A stretch of DNA of 64,000 nt, from assembly GCA_049487715.1 (NCBI GenBank), contig CP150577.1, positions 372,001 to 436,000 on the forward strand. Reading direction: 5' to 3'. Below, one piece after another: positions 18,116 through 26,145 of this stretch; the stretch's first letter is position 1, and each line of letters opens with the position of its first letter. A program made the position numbers and the translations under genes. This stretch comes from Pycnococcus provasolii (taxonomy: Eukaryota > Chlorophyta > Pseudoscourfieldiophyceae > Pseudoscourfieldiales). Under the pieces are notes generated by a model. The model made no database searches, had not been told where the DNA came from, and worked only from the letters and a program-made list of their open reading frames with translations.

Positions 18116-20479
18116 ATGGTGGTGATGTGCGGGAAAAAACAAGTAAGATTTGCAACGCTTTCATCAGCTAGTATGAGGGACGTGAAACTAAGAGCATATG
18201 AGATGTTCAAGAACGGTTTCTATGTACATAATGGAAACACTCTTGACTATCATAAAGAGGAAAATTTCTCTATAACAGATTTTGTGGAATGTGTTTGTGA
18301 AATCTGTTGTGCTGGTGGTTCGGGAGAAGTAGTAAAAGTGGACACAGATAAAAAGTTTAAAAAAAGACCGGAAAGTATCACTGCCACAATTTACAATGGA
18401 AAACGAAAAGTATGTGAAGTGTCTAGGTTTTGTGGTGCGTGTTCAAGCACGCTGGGCGTGGTGCCTTCCACGTATGGGGCACATGCAGAGCCCCAGGCTC
18501 TTCGAAATTTGGAAATTAACAAAGACTGCAAAGTTTGCGTTTGCGTTAGTGTTGTCCCATGCCCTTCTTGTGCTCGCATTATCGCACAAGACGGGCGTGT
18601 GAAGGAGGTTCGCTTCGGTAACTCCTCTGGATTGAACATGAGTGGAGTAAAATCTCTTCTTGAAAAACATATTGGTGTGAAACACGTCGTGAAAACACCT
18701 GTTGTGTGGAACAAAGAACTTTATGCGAAGCAATTGGTTCGTCGAAACATCACATCTCCTGTGCTGAAATGGAACTTAACGAACATGTGTCTCCTGAGTA
18801 AGATGAGATTGAGAGGCAAAAGGTTATTAAGATACTTCCCACAAAAAAATACACTATTGGTCAACGACGAGGTTTCAAGCAAATTATCGATTGTGTGTAA
18901 GGATGCCCAATTCTGCACACATCGTAAGGGAGATCCAAGAACTGTGCAAGCACAAAAATTGGTTTACGTTTTGCATATCAAGACCAAGACCGCGCGGCCG
19001 ATCCCGATAGTTTCAGATAAGGGCAACTTTCGGCGCACGTTTCAAGGAAAACCGGAAGGCGCAGGCAGTGGTGGACAGGCTCTTTCCAAGGTTTCCAAAG
19101 TGCATGCTCAAAAGTCCGTGGATCAAAAGATGTTGGATGTGACAAACATGGAAAAGAAAGACCTTGAAGAAATCGGGAACCGTATCGTCAATGTCAAAGA
19201 TGCAAAGGAGCTTCAGCACCAATATTGCAGATCAATGAAAAGATTTTGGAACCTCACCGTTGAGGAGAAACGATCTGGTGCGCCCTCCCGAAAAACTGAC
19301 TCTACAGAGGTTGCAGGAATTTTTGCTCTCAAGACAAAAGTTTGTGGTTTGCGTTCAAAGAAGTGGAAGGAACAAATAAATTCCGGTGGAATAAAGGAAC
19401 AAATCATGGAACAATCTGCTATGAAAATGGAGGCAATGGTGAAGGAAGAAATTGTCACCGTATCCAACCAAAGGTACAATGCAATTCGAGGAATCCGCCA
19501 GCTTTTGTTTGGCATGCCGAATTTCCGTATTATTCATGGCTTGCTCAATGAAAGCGCGGACATGACTGGACGAGATGACTTTGGAAATGATCTGCGGAAG
19601 ATGATTTTGAGCCTCATGAGTCACAGTGGATCGCACGTGGATAAGCAGGTTAAAGAGCTTCTTGAAAAGTTCCGAGACGAGTTAACGAAATTGGATGAAA
19701 AAGACAAGAAGGCTGTGTTATCGATGATGTTCGCGAGATTTAGAACCTCCCAGGATGGCACGGTTACGTTCAAAATGTCAACTAGCACGATGCATACGCA
19801 TCTGATGAGAATGAATTGCATGGTCGAACACGCAAGAAGTGCAGCTTTGGCAGAGAAGCGGCGGAAAGCAAAATCAGGTGACGATGAGGATTATGGTCTG
19901 GAGGATGAGCATCTGGATGACGTAGACTCGGCCTCGGAGGACGAAGACGAGGATTCAGACAAGAATAAAGCAGCGGACGCGGCAGCCGGACCCTCCAAGA
20001 AAAAGGCTGCTGTGAAGTCAAACCAAGACAAAGCCGGCACGCTCAACTTCAAGAATAAAGAAGATCGTTTGAACCACATGGTTGATTTAGCACAGAGTTT
20101 CATGAGTAGCATTAAGTGTGAAGACATGACCACGACAATGAAGCGCAAGCTTCGCACGCACTTTGACGATGGTGCTGAGGACGCTGAGTGTCCCTTTAAA
20201 GTTCCAAAGAAAGGCTCGCGGGAAGCTTCGGAGCGCGTTGCACTGCTTGGGGTGATGACTACGCAACTCGCATGGATGTGGATGTTCGGCTGGTCCAACG
20301 GCAGAGGGCAGCATCAAAGCAAGCGCCGAAGAAAAAGGGCAAAGAGGCAGCCGCAACGAAGGAAGATCCCAAACGCTTTACCGTGCCTATCGAGAAGGAC
20401 AGTGATCTTCACGCTTTTGCCCTTCTCGAAGAAGCGCGAATGTTGCACAGCGCAGAGCGGGGAAGCAATGGAGGTGTAG
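18116..20479 (+). CDS. Deaminase-like N-terminal half of the deaminase-Fanzor protein
   Basis: The first in-frame ATG is 18116, although the homologous frame starts earlier. Residues about 85-195 form a zinc-dependent deaminase fold: strands SITATIYN and KVCEVSRF, the HAE motif in GAHAEPQALR (H123, E125), a strand KVCVCVSV, the PCPSC motif (C149, C152) and the final KEVRFGN and GVKSLLEKHIGV elements. H, C and C would bind zinc and E would be the proton shuttle. A cysteine cluster (VECVCEICC) precedes it. The rest is helical (IRQLLFGMPNF, VKELLEKFRDELTKL) with an acidic segment. Real homology to copy 2 in this frame ends at about 20255; the remaining 75 codons are out-of-frame read-through. 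Confidence 0.75.
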   Translation: MVVMCGKKQVRFATLSSASMRDVKLRAYEMFKNGFYVHNGNTLDYHKEENFSITDFVECVCEICCAGGSGEVVKVDTDKKFKKRPESITATIYNGKRKVCEVSRFCGACSSTLGVVPSTYGAHAEPQALRNLEINKDCKVCVCVSVVPCPSCARIIAQDGRVKEVRFGNSSGLNMSGVKSLLEKHIGVKHVVKTPVVWNKELYAKQLVRRNITSPVLKWNLTNMCLLSKMRLRGKRLLRYFPQKNTLLVNDEVSSKLSIVCKDAQFCTHRKGDPRTVQAQKLVYVLHIKTKTARPIPIVSDKGNFRRTFQGKPEGAGSGGQALSKVSKVHAQKSVDQKMLDVTNMEKKDLEEIGNRIVNVKDAKELQHQYCRSMKRFWNLTVEEKRSGAPSRKTDSTEVAGIFALKTKVCGLRSKKWKEQINSGGIKEQIMEQSAMKMEAMVKEEIVTVSNQRYNAIRGIRQLLFGMPNFRIIHGLLNESADMTGRDDFGNDLRKMILSLMSHSGSHVDKQVKELLEKFRDELTKLDEKDKKAVLSMMFARFRTSQDGTVTFKMSTSTMHTHLMRMNCMVEHARSAALAEKRRKAKSGDDEDYGLEDEHLDDVDSASEDEDEDSDKNKAADAAAGPSKKKAAVKSNQDKAGTLNFKNKEDRLNHMVDLAQSFMSSIKCEDMTTTMKRKLRTHFDDGAEDAECPFKVPKKGSREASERVALLGVMTTQLAWMWMFGWSNGRGQHQSKRRRKRAKRQPQRRKIPNALPCLSRRTVIFTLLPFSKKRECCTAQSGEAMEV

Positions 20480-23373
20480 ATGCGTGCGTCCCCATTGGCG
20501 TTGCGACCCTTACCAAAAAGTCCAATCTGGAACATGCAATGGACCTGGCAATTGCGTACAAAAGGCTTGCACGCCTGCTCCTCATGAGAACGGAAAAGGT
20601 GCAAAAGATAATTGAGCAAAAGCCGATTCTCCACGAGATTGGTGAGAATGTGGACGCCCAAGTGTGGAGGGCGCACTACCCGATCGATAGCGCATGCTTC
20701 AAAATGAACAAAAAGCGCATGTCCATGGACGCCCTGATGGCCGAACTCGCAAGTGGCAATCCGAATTCAGAACTCGATAAGGAGCTAAAGAAGAACCATC
20801 ATGAGAAGGTGAAGAGTTCCATCGGCAGTGCATTGAGCATGGTTCTGCAACGACAGGGCTGCACTGCATACAAGGCAGGCTATCGGACCCATCATGCAAA
20901 TGTTTCAATCAAGACTGAACAAAATCTGGTGTCAAAGTATCAAATCGATGCCGGAAGAAAGTGGGCGAGGAGCCAGGTGTGGCCGTGGCCTGGGAAGTTT
21001 TCGGTGAACCCCCCGATCACGCATCGGCCCTCTGCTGTGTATGCCGCATTCATGAATCCTTCCAAGCAGAATTCGAAAGTGTACAAGGGAAGCACGAACA
21101 AAGACGTGATCCAGAGTGCACTTGAGATGGCTATCGATATGGAACGTTCCGATGAATGCCTCGACGTGTACGTGTGTGGAGATTCCGAGTCATACCAGTA
21201 CATGCACGTCGCGAACACAACATCTGAATCAAAGGTGCTCAAGCTTCGTGCCATCCTCATCGCCGATAATAGATCCGTTCCGTGCGTACTCCCTCTCGCG
21301 AAGCATGCCAAGCTCACCGTTCCTGCTGGGTGCACCATTGCCTTTATGCAAGTGATGGCATCAAGGCCGCCTCCCCGGGCTAGTGGCGAGGCGGACATCC
21401 CAAAGTGCGGCCTTCATGCGAACGTGATATGTCGGCTCTCGAAGCCATCAGAGAGCAACCCACGCAATCCAAAGGTTGCCTGCAAAGACAAGAACAAAAT
21501 CACATTCAAGAACTTTGCGCTTACGGAAGAGCACGTCAGTGTGCGCACACAACGAGGATCCGCTGCGGCCGCAGGGCATGTGCCCGTGCCCACCAAGAAG
21601 CCGCCTCCAATGCCTGACAAGACGAAGCCACGGTGCAACCCCGCACAGGGCGGGATGGTACCTCTCGACATTCCTGGACATGTCGATGGTCTCTTTTGTG
21701 CCGAGCACGGTCGCCTCGGTCGCCTCAGCACGAGCGACAACGCCGCAGGTCATTCTCCATCGCCATCGCAGGACGAGCTTGCCCGCAAAGCCGGTTTGGA
21801 GAGGTGCAAACGCGGCTGCACGCACCCGAGGCTCATTTTGCGTACGAAGGACGCGGAGACGAAGGAGGCGGCGGCAGCAGCCCAGGAGGCTGGCCCGGTC
21901 ACGTCTCCGTCGCATTCCCCAAAGCACAAGAAAGCTCGTACAACGCATTCGGCAGCACATGCGGCATCGGCGACGGAGGAGGAAGCGGAGCCAGCGAGGT
22001 CGCGTGGGGATGGGGCGGAGGCAAGCAAGTCGTCGAAAGTGCAAGAGAAGCAAGAGCATCCGCGCCGGGAGAAGTCGAGAGGATACAAGCCCGTGCTCGT
22101 CACTGCACGCAAGATTCCGGAATACCGCATCGAAGACGCGGATAAGTTCGTCAAGGGCAAGCGGTGGATCGTGCTCGACCCTGGCGAGTCGACGGCGTTC
22201 ACTGGCCTTCTGGTGGAGCCGGACGGGAGCTGCTTCGAGTTGCGGTTCGGCGCTGGATTGTCGCGGTTCATCGACTGGAAGAAGAAGAAAGTCGACAGTG
22301 CCCGATCGGCGATGGACTTGGAGAAGGACGAGAATGAGAGGAAGGCCAAGACGAACGAATACCAGCGGACGCTCCACGAGTTGGAGGCAACCAAGAACAA
22401 GGCGAGGCACACCATCGTGAACCACATCACGGCGCTGGCGGACGTTGTGCTCGTGCCCCGCCTGGCGGTGGCGCGGATGACGCAACGGAAGGCGCGCGGC
22501 AAGCCCATGGGGACCGACTTCCGCCGGCGCATGCTCGGCCTTGGCGTGGCTACCATGACAGATCTCCTCCAATCCAAGTGCGAGAACACTGGAATCAAGT
22601 ACTTCACCGTGAGCGAGTACCTCACGTCGAAGGGCTGCGTGTGCGGCGCCGTACACGGTTCCCTTGGATTCTCGCGTCACTTCAAGTGTCCAAAGTGCCA
22701 CGCCACTCGCCACCGCGACCTCGGTGCGTGCTTCATGATTCTACTTGATTTCCTCATCGCCATGCGTCGCATCGCGGCGGAGGGTTCCGGGTCGTCCGAC
22801 GTCGGAGGTGCTGGTCCGCCAAAGCCGAAGCGGAAGTCACACCAAAACAGTAAGGCACCTCCACCTGGTGCCACAAGCAAGGCTGACACAAAGGCACCAG
22901 AAGACGAGGCTAGAAGGAAAGCCAGCATAGTAAAGGGAAACAAGAAGAAAGTCGACGAGGAAGACGAGGACGAGGAGGAGGAGGAGGAGGAAGAAGAAGA
23001 GGAAGACGAGGAGGAGGAGGAGGAGGAGGAGGAGGATTACAGCGAAGACGACGAAGACGAAGACACAGACAGCGTTGGCCACTTTGAATACGATGCCAAC
23101 ATTGATGCCTTTGTGTACACAGACACAGACCAACGCATTCTGAAGATCGTGAAGAGATCGGAGGTTATGGTGTGGTTGGAAAAGACAAAGGATACGCCAG
23201 AAGGTGCTTATAAAGCCGTGGTGATAAGCCTCGACGGTGCGAATGGCAACCTCGAGGTACGTTTTGAAGGCGACAATAACACGTATTCCGTCCACGTCGA
23301 CAGCATCTACAGCGTGATCACGTCGCCATCGCTGCCGCAGCAACCAGGTGCCGGTGGTGCACAACACCCTTAG
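20272..23373 (+). CDS. Fanzor (eukaryotic TnpB-like RNA-guided nuclease) half
   Basis: Fanzors are eukaryotic relatives of TnpB that use a guide RNA to cut DNA. The 1033-residue frame begins at ATG 20272. The RuvC core is near the C-terminus: WIVLDPGES (D636), then VVLVPRLAV where most relatives have a PEF-type glutamate, then VSEYLTSKGC (E782), a zinc finger CVCG...CPKC, and HRDLGACFMILL (D816). The TSK-C-CG plus RD layout is diagnostic of the TnpB/Fanzor/Cas12 group. After it come an acidic run (about 905-945) and a C-terminal 90-residue domain (AYKAVVISLDGANGNLEVRFEG) that looks Tudor-like. N-terminal half: DxE-poor helices, a QNLVSKYQ segment and a proline/serine-rich linker. In copy 2 it is fused in frame to the deaminase-like part. 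Confidence 0.85.
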   Translation: MDVDVRLVQRQRAASKQAPKKKGKEAAATKEDPKRFTVPIEKDSDLHAFALLEEARMLHSAERGSNGGVDACVPIGVATLTKKSNLEHAMDLAIAYKRLARLLLMRTEKVQKIIEQKPILHEIGENVDAQVWRAHYPIDSACFKMNKKRMSMDALMAELASGNPNSELDKELKKNHHEKVKSSIGSALSMVLQRQGCTAYKAGYRTHHANVSIKTEQNLVSKYQIDAGRKWARSQVWPWPGKFSVNPPITHRPSAVYAAFMNPSKQNSKVYKGSTNKDVIQSALEMAIDMERSDECLDVYVCGDSESYQYMHVANTTSESKVLKLRAILIADNRSVPCVLPLAKHAKLTVPAGCTIAFMQVMASRPPPRASGEADIPKCGLHANVICRLSKPSESNPRNPKVACKDKNKITFKNFALTEEHVSVRTQRGSAAAAGHVPVPTKKPPPMPDKTKPRCNPAQGGMVPLDIPGHVDGLFCAEHGRLGRLSTSDNAAGHSPSPSQDELARKAGLERCKRGCTHPRLILRTKDAETKEAAAAAQEAGPVTSPSHSPKHKKARTTHSAAHAASATEEEAEPARSRGDGAEASKSSKVQEKQEHPRREKSRGYKPVLVTARKIPEYRIEDADKFVKGKRWIVLDPGESTAFTGLLVEPDGSCFELRFGAGLSRFIDWKKKKVDSARSAMDLEKDENERKAKTNEYQRTLHELEATKNKARHTIVNHITALADVVLVPRLAVARMTQRKARGKPMGTDFRRRMLGLGVATMTDLLQSKCENTGIKYFTVSEYLTSKGCVCGAVHGSLGFSRHFKCPKCHATRHRDLGACFMILLDFLIAMRRIAAEGSGSSDVGGAGPPKPKRKSHQNSKAPPPGATSKADTKAPEDEARRKASIVKGNKKKVDEEDEDEEEEEEEEEEEDEEEEEEEEEDYSEDDEDEDTDSVGHFEYDANIDAFVYTDTDQRILKIVKRSEVMVWLEKTKDTPEGAYKAVVISLDGANGNLEVRFEGDNNTYSVHVDSIYSVITSPSLPQQPGAGGAQHP

Positions 23374-23766
23374 GTGGTTGCCAGAGTCGTCGACGACAAG
23401 GACAGGATGACATGTCCAAGGAGGATAGTGCCAATAACCTGTGCCACGTTGAGATATTGGCAACTTTGTTTTTGGCAATACCTCGCCCCCAACCAGCAAA
23501 CCAAAAAACAATTAGAGGACCGTGTCAACCCTGAGAAGGGTTTTGGTCCCAATCGTTAACAGTTCGATAAACTGTATTATCCCACCGATCGCTAGTGTTT
23601 GCCAAAGAGACTGTTACACTGTTTTTACCTTGAGTATTGTGCGTCCGTCTGTTTAACCGGGCCACAGGTGGATCCCCTGGGAGTCAGCCCGGGGCGAAGG
23701 CGGAGACGCGTGCTGCGCGTGCTTCCGCCAGGCCTCACGTAGTAAGGAAACGGGAAGGGTGGGTGG

Positions 23767-23946
23767 GTTAGCTCACGAAAGCCGGAATGGCGTTGCCTGT
23801 AGGGGGCATCCCTGCGGTAGCGGCCTGCCGGTAATGCTGTGAGCTGGATCAACGGTGGGTCCCAGCCGAGGGGCTGCAGGCCACCGAGCCCAGCTAGCAA
23901 GGTTCATCCTGCTCTCTGGACAACCAACTTTACTCCGAAATATCCA
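23767..23946. repeat. Structured 180-bp direct repeat, copy 1
   Basis: This repeats at 24455-24634 with no difference that I could find. It can fold into a three-tier hairpin: AGCTGG (23842) with CCAGCT (23890), CGGTGG (23853) with CCACCG (23881), and AGCC with GGCT around a GAGG loop. The sequence before it (23690-23750) also pairs strongly (GGCGGA with TCCGCC). A 27-bp string, TATCCCACCGATCGCTAGTG and on, occurs at 23578 and again at 23947, just after the repeat. It may be a structural RNA or an element end; it starts 394 bp downstream of the Fanzor stop. Confidence 0.7.
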
Positions 23947-24017
23947 TTATCCCACCGATCGCTAGTGTTTGCCAGTAGAAAGAATGGAAGGATGGAGGGG
24001 TCGGCGGTGGAGGCTGG

Positions 24018-24308
24018 TCAAAGTGCAGACTTGAGCCAGCCAAAGAAGAAGCGTGCGTCAGGTGTCGAGCGCCACGAGGGGTCGATGTAGTCGTCCTGCA
24101 TCACATCGGAGCCCCGAGCCCAGCCTCCGTAGTGGCAGATGACGAGGAGGTCTTTTGTGACAGCGTAGCCGGCACTGGCGGCACCAGAGCGGAGCGAGTG
24201 ACCGGTCCACGTGCAGCCAGGGGGCGGCACGTGGTGCGGGAGCAACTTGAGCACGCGTTGTAGCATGTCATCTATCGACGATGCAAGCCAGCGTTTGGAA
24301 GACGGCAT
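24018..24308 (-). pseudogene. Tyrosine recombinase, C-terminal fragment
   Basis: The translation carries the end of a tyrosine-recombinase catalytic domain: GHSLRSGAASAGYAV with the catalytic arginine, HYGGWARGSDVM (the H/GGW box) and DDYIDPSW with the nucleophilic tyrosine. It corresponds to recombinases of Crypton/DIRS-like elements. The first catalytic arginine and the core-binding domain are absent. It lies between the two 180-bp direct repeats, which may be the ends of its parent element. A related fragment is at 42441-42990. Confidence 0.7.
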
Positions 24309-24454
24309 CCTCCACTGCGGATACTTCGGTATCCGAGTCAGCTGCAGACATATGTCACGTCAGCTGCTTCTCTGTCAGCACAGAGGATTAATGACCTACT
24401 CAAGGTAGTGTGCGTCCCAACCGTACGAATTAATTCGTCGGAGGCTTCGTGTGC

Positions 24455-24634
24455 GTTAGCTCACGAAAGCCGGAATGGCGTTGCCTGTAGGGGGCATCCC
24501 TGCGGTAGCGGCCTGCCGGTAATGCTGTGAGCTGGATCAACGGTGGGTCCCAGCCGAGGGGCTGCAGGCCACCGAGCCCAGCTAGCAAGGTTCATCCTGC
24601 TCTCTGGACAACCAACTTTACTCCGAAATATCCA
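24455..24634. repeat. Structured 180-bp direct repeat, copy 2
   Basis: Same sequence and hairpins as 23767-23946. It ends 6 bp before the ATG of the PhyH-like gene at 24640, so any promoter or leader of that gene would lie in it. Confidence 0.8.
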
Positions 24635-24639
24635 ATATT

Positions 24640-25671
24640 ATGGGCAGACTGATATGGCGCAAGCCACACGCGTCTCACCTACGAGCGCTTGGACTTTACG
24701 CGTGGTTTTTATTCACTCTTTTGTGTAACAGTCCTGTTTTCTCTACTTTCTTGATCTTCAAATGGAGGTTTGTTGACAACTTGGTGCCCAGTTTGCTCTT
24801 CACTGTGTCAAGGCTGGTAGGTGCTTTACCGAGTCTTAACAGTGAACAGAAGAGAATTGTCAATACTTTGTTTCGTGACGGCATCGCAGTATCGAGCGTT
24901 GAAGCTTTGCTTGGACCGGAGGCTGCAAAAAGGTTTGGCAAGCTCAATGTACCCACAACTTGCACGTAAAGTGTAGGCGACGACGTGAAGTCAGTGATCT
25001 TAAAGGAAATGCTAGCACCTGAGGTTCTCAACACTGTCAATTCTTACGTGGGCATGCTTACCCGAGTCTTTAATTTTGACATCGTCTTCACCAAGGGTGA
25101 TTTGAGGTTTGCTGAAGACGTGTCAATATCTGAGCAACCACCGCCGACAGAGAACCAGCTGTGGCATCGTGACCCAGAGGATCACTCGATAGTGCGTGTA
25201 TTCTGTTTGCTTGGCGATGTAGCGCACGAGAACGGCCCCTTTCAGTACATGCCAGGTACACATATCTATTCAACTCACTATCGAAAGAGCCTGAATAAGC
25301 AGAACGAATTTTGTACTGCGGCTGCGGGAATCTGCCCACGCATGGACCAAGCGGACTTCTTCAAGAAATTTGATAAACGTCGAGTGTTCAGTGGCGTCGG
25401 AGCAAAGGGCACCCTTATTTTCGCAGATACACAAGGTTACCATAAGCAAGCATACGGCGCTACTAAATGCCGCATACAGAGTACAGCAGTTTTCGTGAGC
25501 AAAGTAGCCAAATCAACTTATGGCCGCGGCATGAATCTTAAGTCCTTTCTTTATAAAATGAATCTTCGGTCAAAAAAACCGACAAAATCTCACGCCGCTT
25601 CGCACTCCAACCATGCGAGGCTGCAGATTTGTACACACGCTTTGCTGCTGTTATGTCAGTTCCTGAGTTGA
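24640..25671 (+). pseudogene. Phytanoyl-CoA dioxygenase-like protein with an in-frame stop
   Basis: PhyH-family enzymes are Fe(II)/2-oxoglutarate oxygenases that hydroxylate small molecules. From ATG 24640 the frame gives a membrane helix (LYAWFLFTLLCNSPVF), then a globular part, and meets TAA at 24967-24969. The same frame goes on without a shift to 25671. The second part has the iron site: LWHRDPED (HxD), HENGPFQYMPGTH, and GYHKQAYG with the distal histidine, followed by RIQSTAVFV. So one nonsense codon splits an otherwise intact single-exon gene of about 343 codons. A tiny intron or a sequencing error are alternatives. The anchor suggests a Golgi or ER enzyme, perhaps acting on surface glycans. 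Confidence 0.7.
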
Positions 25672-25784
25672 GCTTCATGCATCACGCGCGTCAGCAGCAC
25701 CCGTCGAAGTTACTTGGGCAATATTAGCGCTGTTGTTTCCGCTGGCCGAGGCGGACGCGGTGGACGAGGCGGACGAGGAGGAGA

Positions 25785-25867
25785 CCCTAGAGGGAAAGGG
25801 GACGCGGCCCTGAGTCACCTTAGTTGTAAGACCACTCTTTTCTTTCCTTTTCTACTTATTCTCTTCA
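25785..25867 (+). repeat. Partial short LTR (3' end)
   Basis: AGAGGGAAAGGGGACGCGG ... CTTATTCTCTTCA matches the 3' two thirds of the TG...CA LTR family. It is preceded by a GGR-coding purine repeat (25740-25785) and followed at once by the RDHSVFCC gene fragment. Confidence 0.55.
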
Positions 25868-25976
25868 TGGGTCGAGACCATTCTGTGTTTTGCTGCCCTG
25901 TGTTTGTGAACACCGAACGTCGAATCATGAAAGGACTTCATGGCGGACCTGTAATGGCTTCTCCGCCTCCAGGCTG
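25867..25976 (+). pseudogene. Duplicated gene fragment (RDHSVFCC), second copy
   Basis: It begins at ATG 25867, directly after the LTR end, and reads MGRDHSVFCCPVFVN before it leaves homology with the copy at 15384. A (CGTT)n microsatellite of eight units follows at about 26020-26052. Confidence 0.35.
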
Positions 25977-26145
25977 AGTGAGGGGTGTGGATTTTTCGGT
26001 CTCCATTTCCTTGTAACATTCTCGTTCGTTCGTTCGTTCGTTCGTTCGTTTTTCGCCTGGAGAGGGGTAGGGAAGGGAGGATTTCAAAGCCATTCGACAC
26101 CCCGCCCTGATTACCGTCTATAAGCGGCCGCACAAGCGATCATGC

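Larger units (their letters stand above)
18010..23373 (+). mobile_element. Deaminase-Fanzor element, copy 1 (disrupted)
   Basis: From 18010 the DNA matches 60438-64000 with about 15 substitutions that I can see over 3.56 kb; upstream of 18010 the two copies are unrelated, so 18010/60438 marks the left limit of the shared unit. In this copy an 8-base string (20256-20263) replaces a 12-base string of copy 2 (62684-62695). That shifts the frame by four and splits the protein into two ORFs. Upstream the frame is closed by a TGA, whereas in copy 2 it stays open. The right limit cannot be seen because copy 2 leaves the window. Confidence 0.85.

Noticed and set aside
21448-22713. 420-codon minus ORF opposite the Fanzor
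   Set aside because: GC-rich antisense shadow of the Fanzor RuvC region; the plus-strand frame has catalytic motifs and the minus one does not.
23840-23900. HDV-like ribozyme in the 180-bp repeat
   Set aside because: The stems nest as a simple hairpin and I could not fit the double pseudoknot or a clear catalytic cytosine segment.
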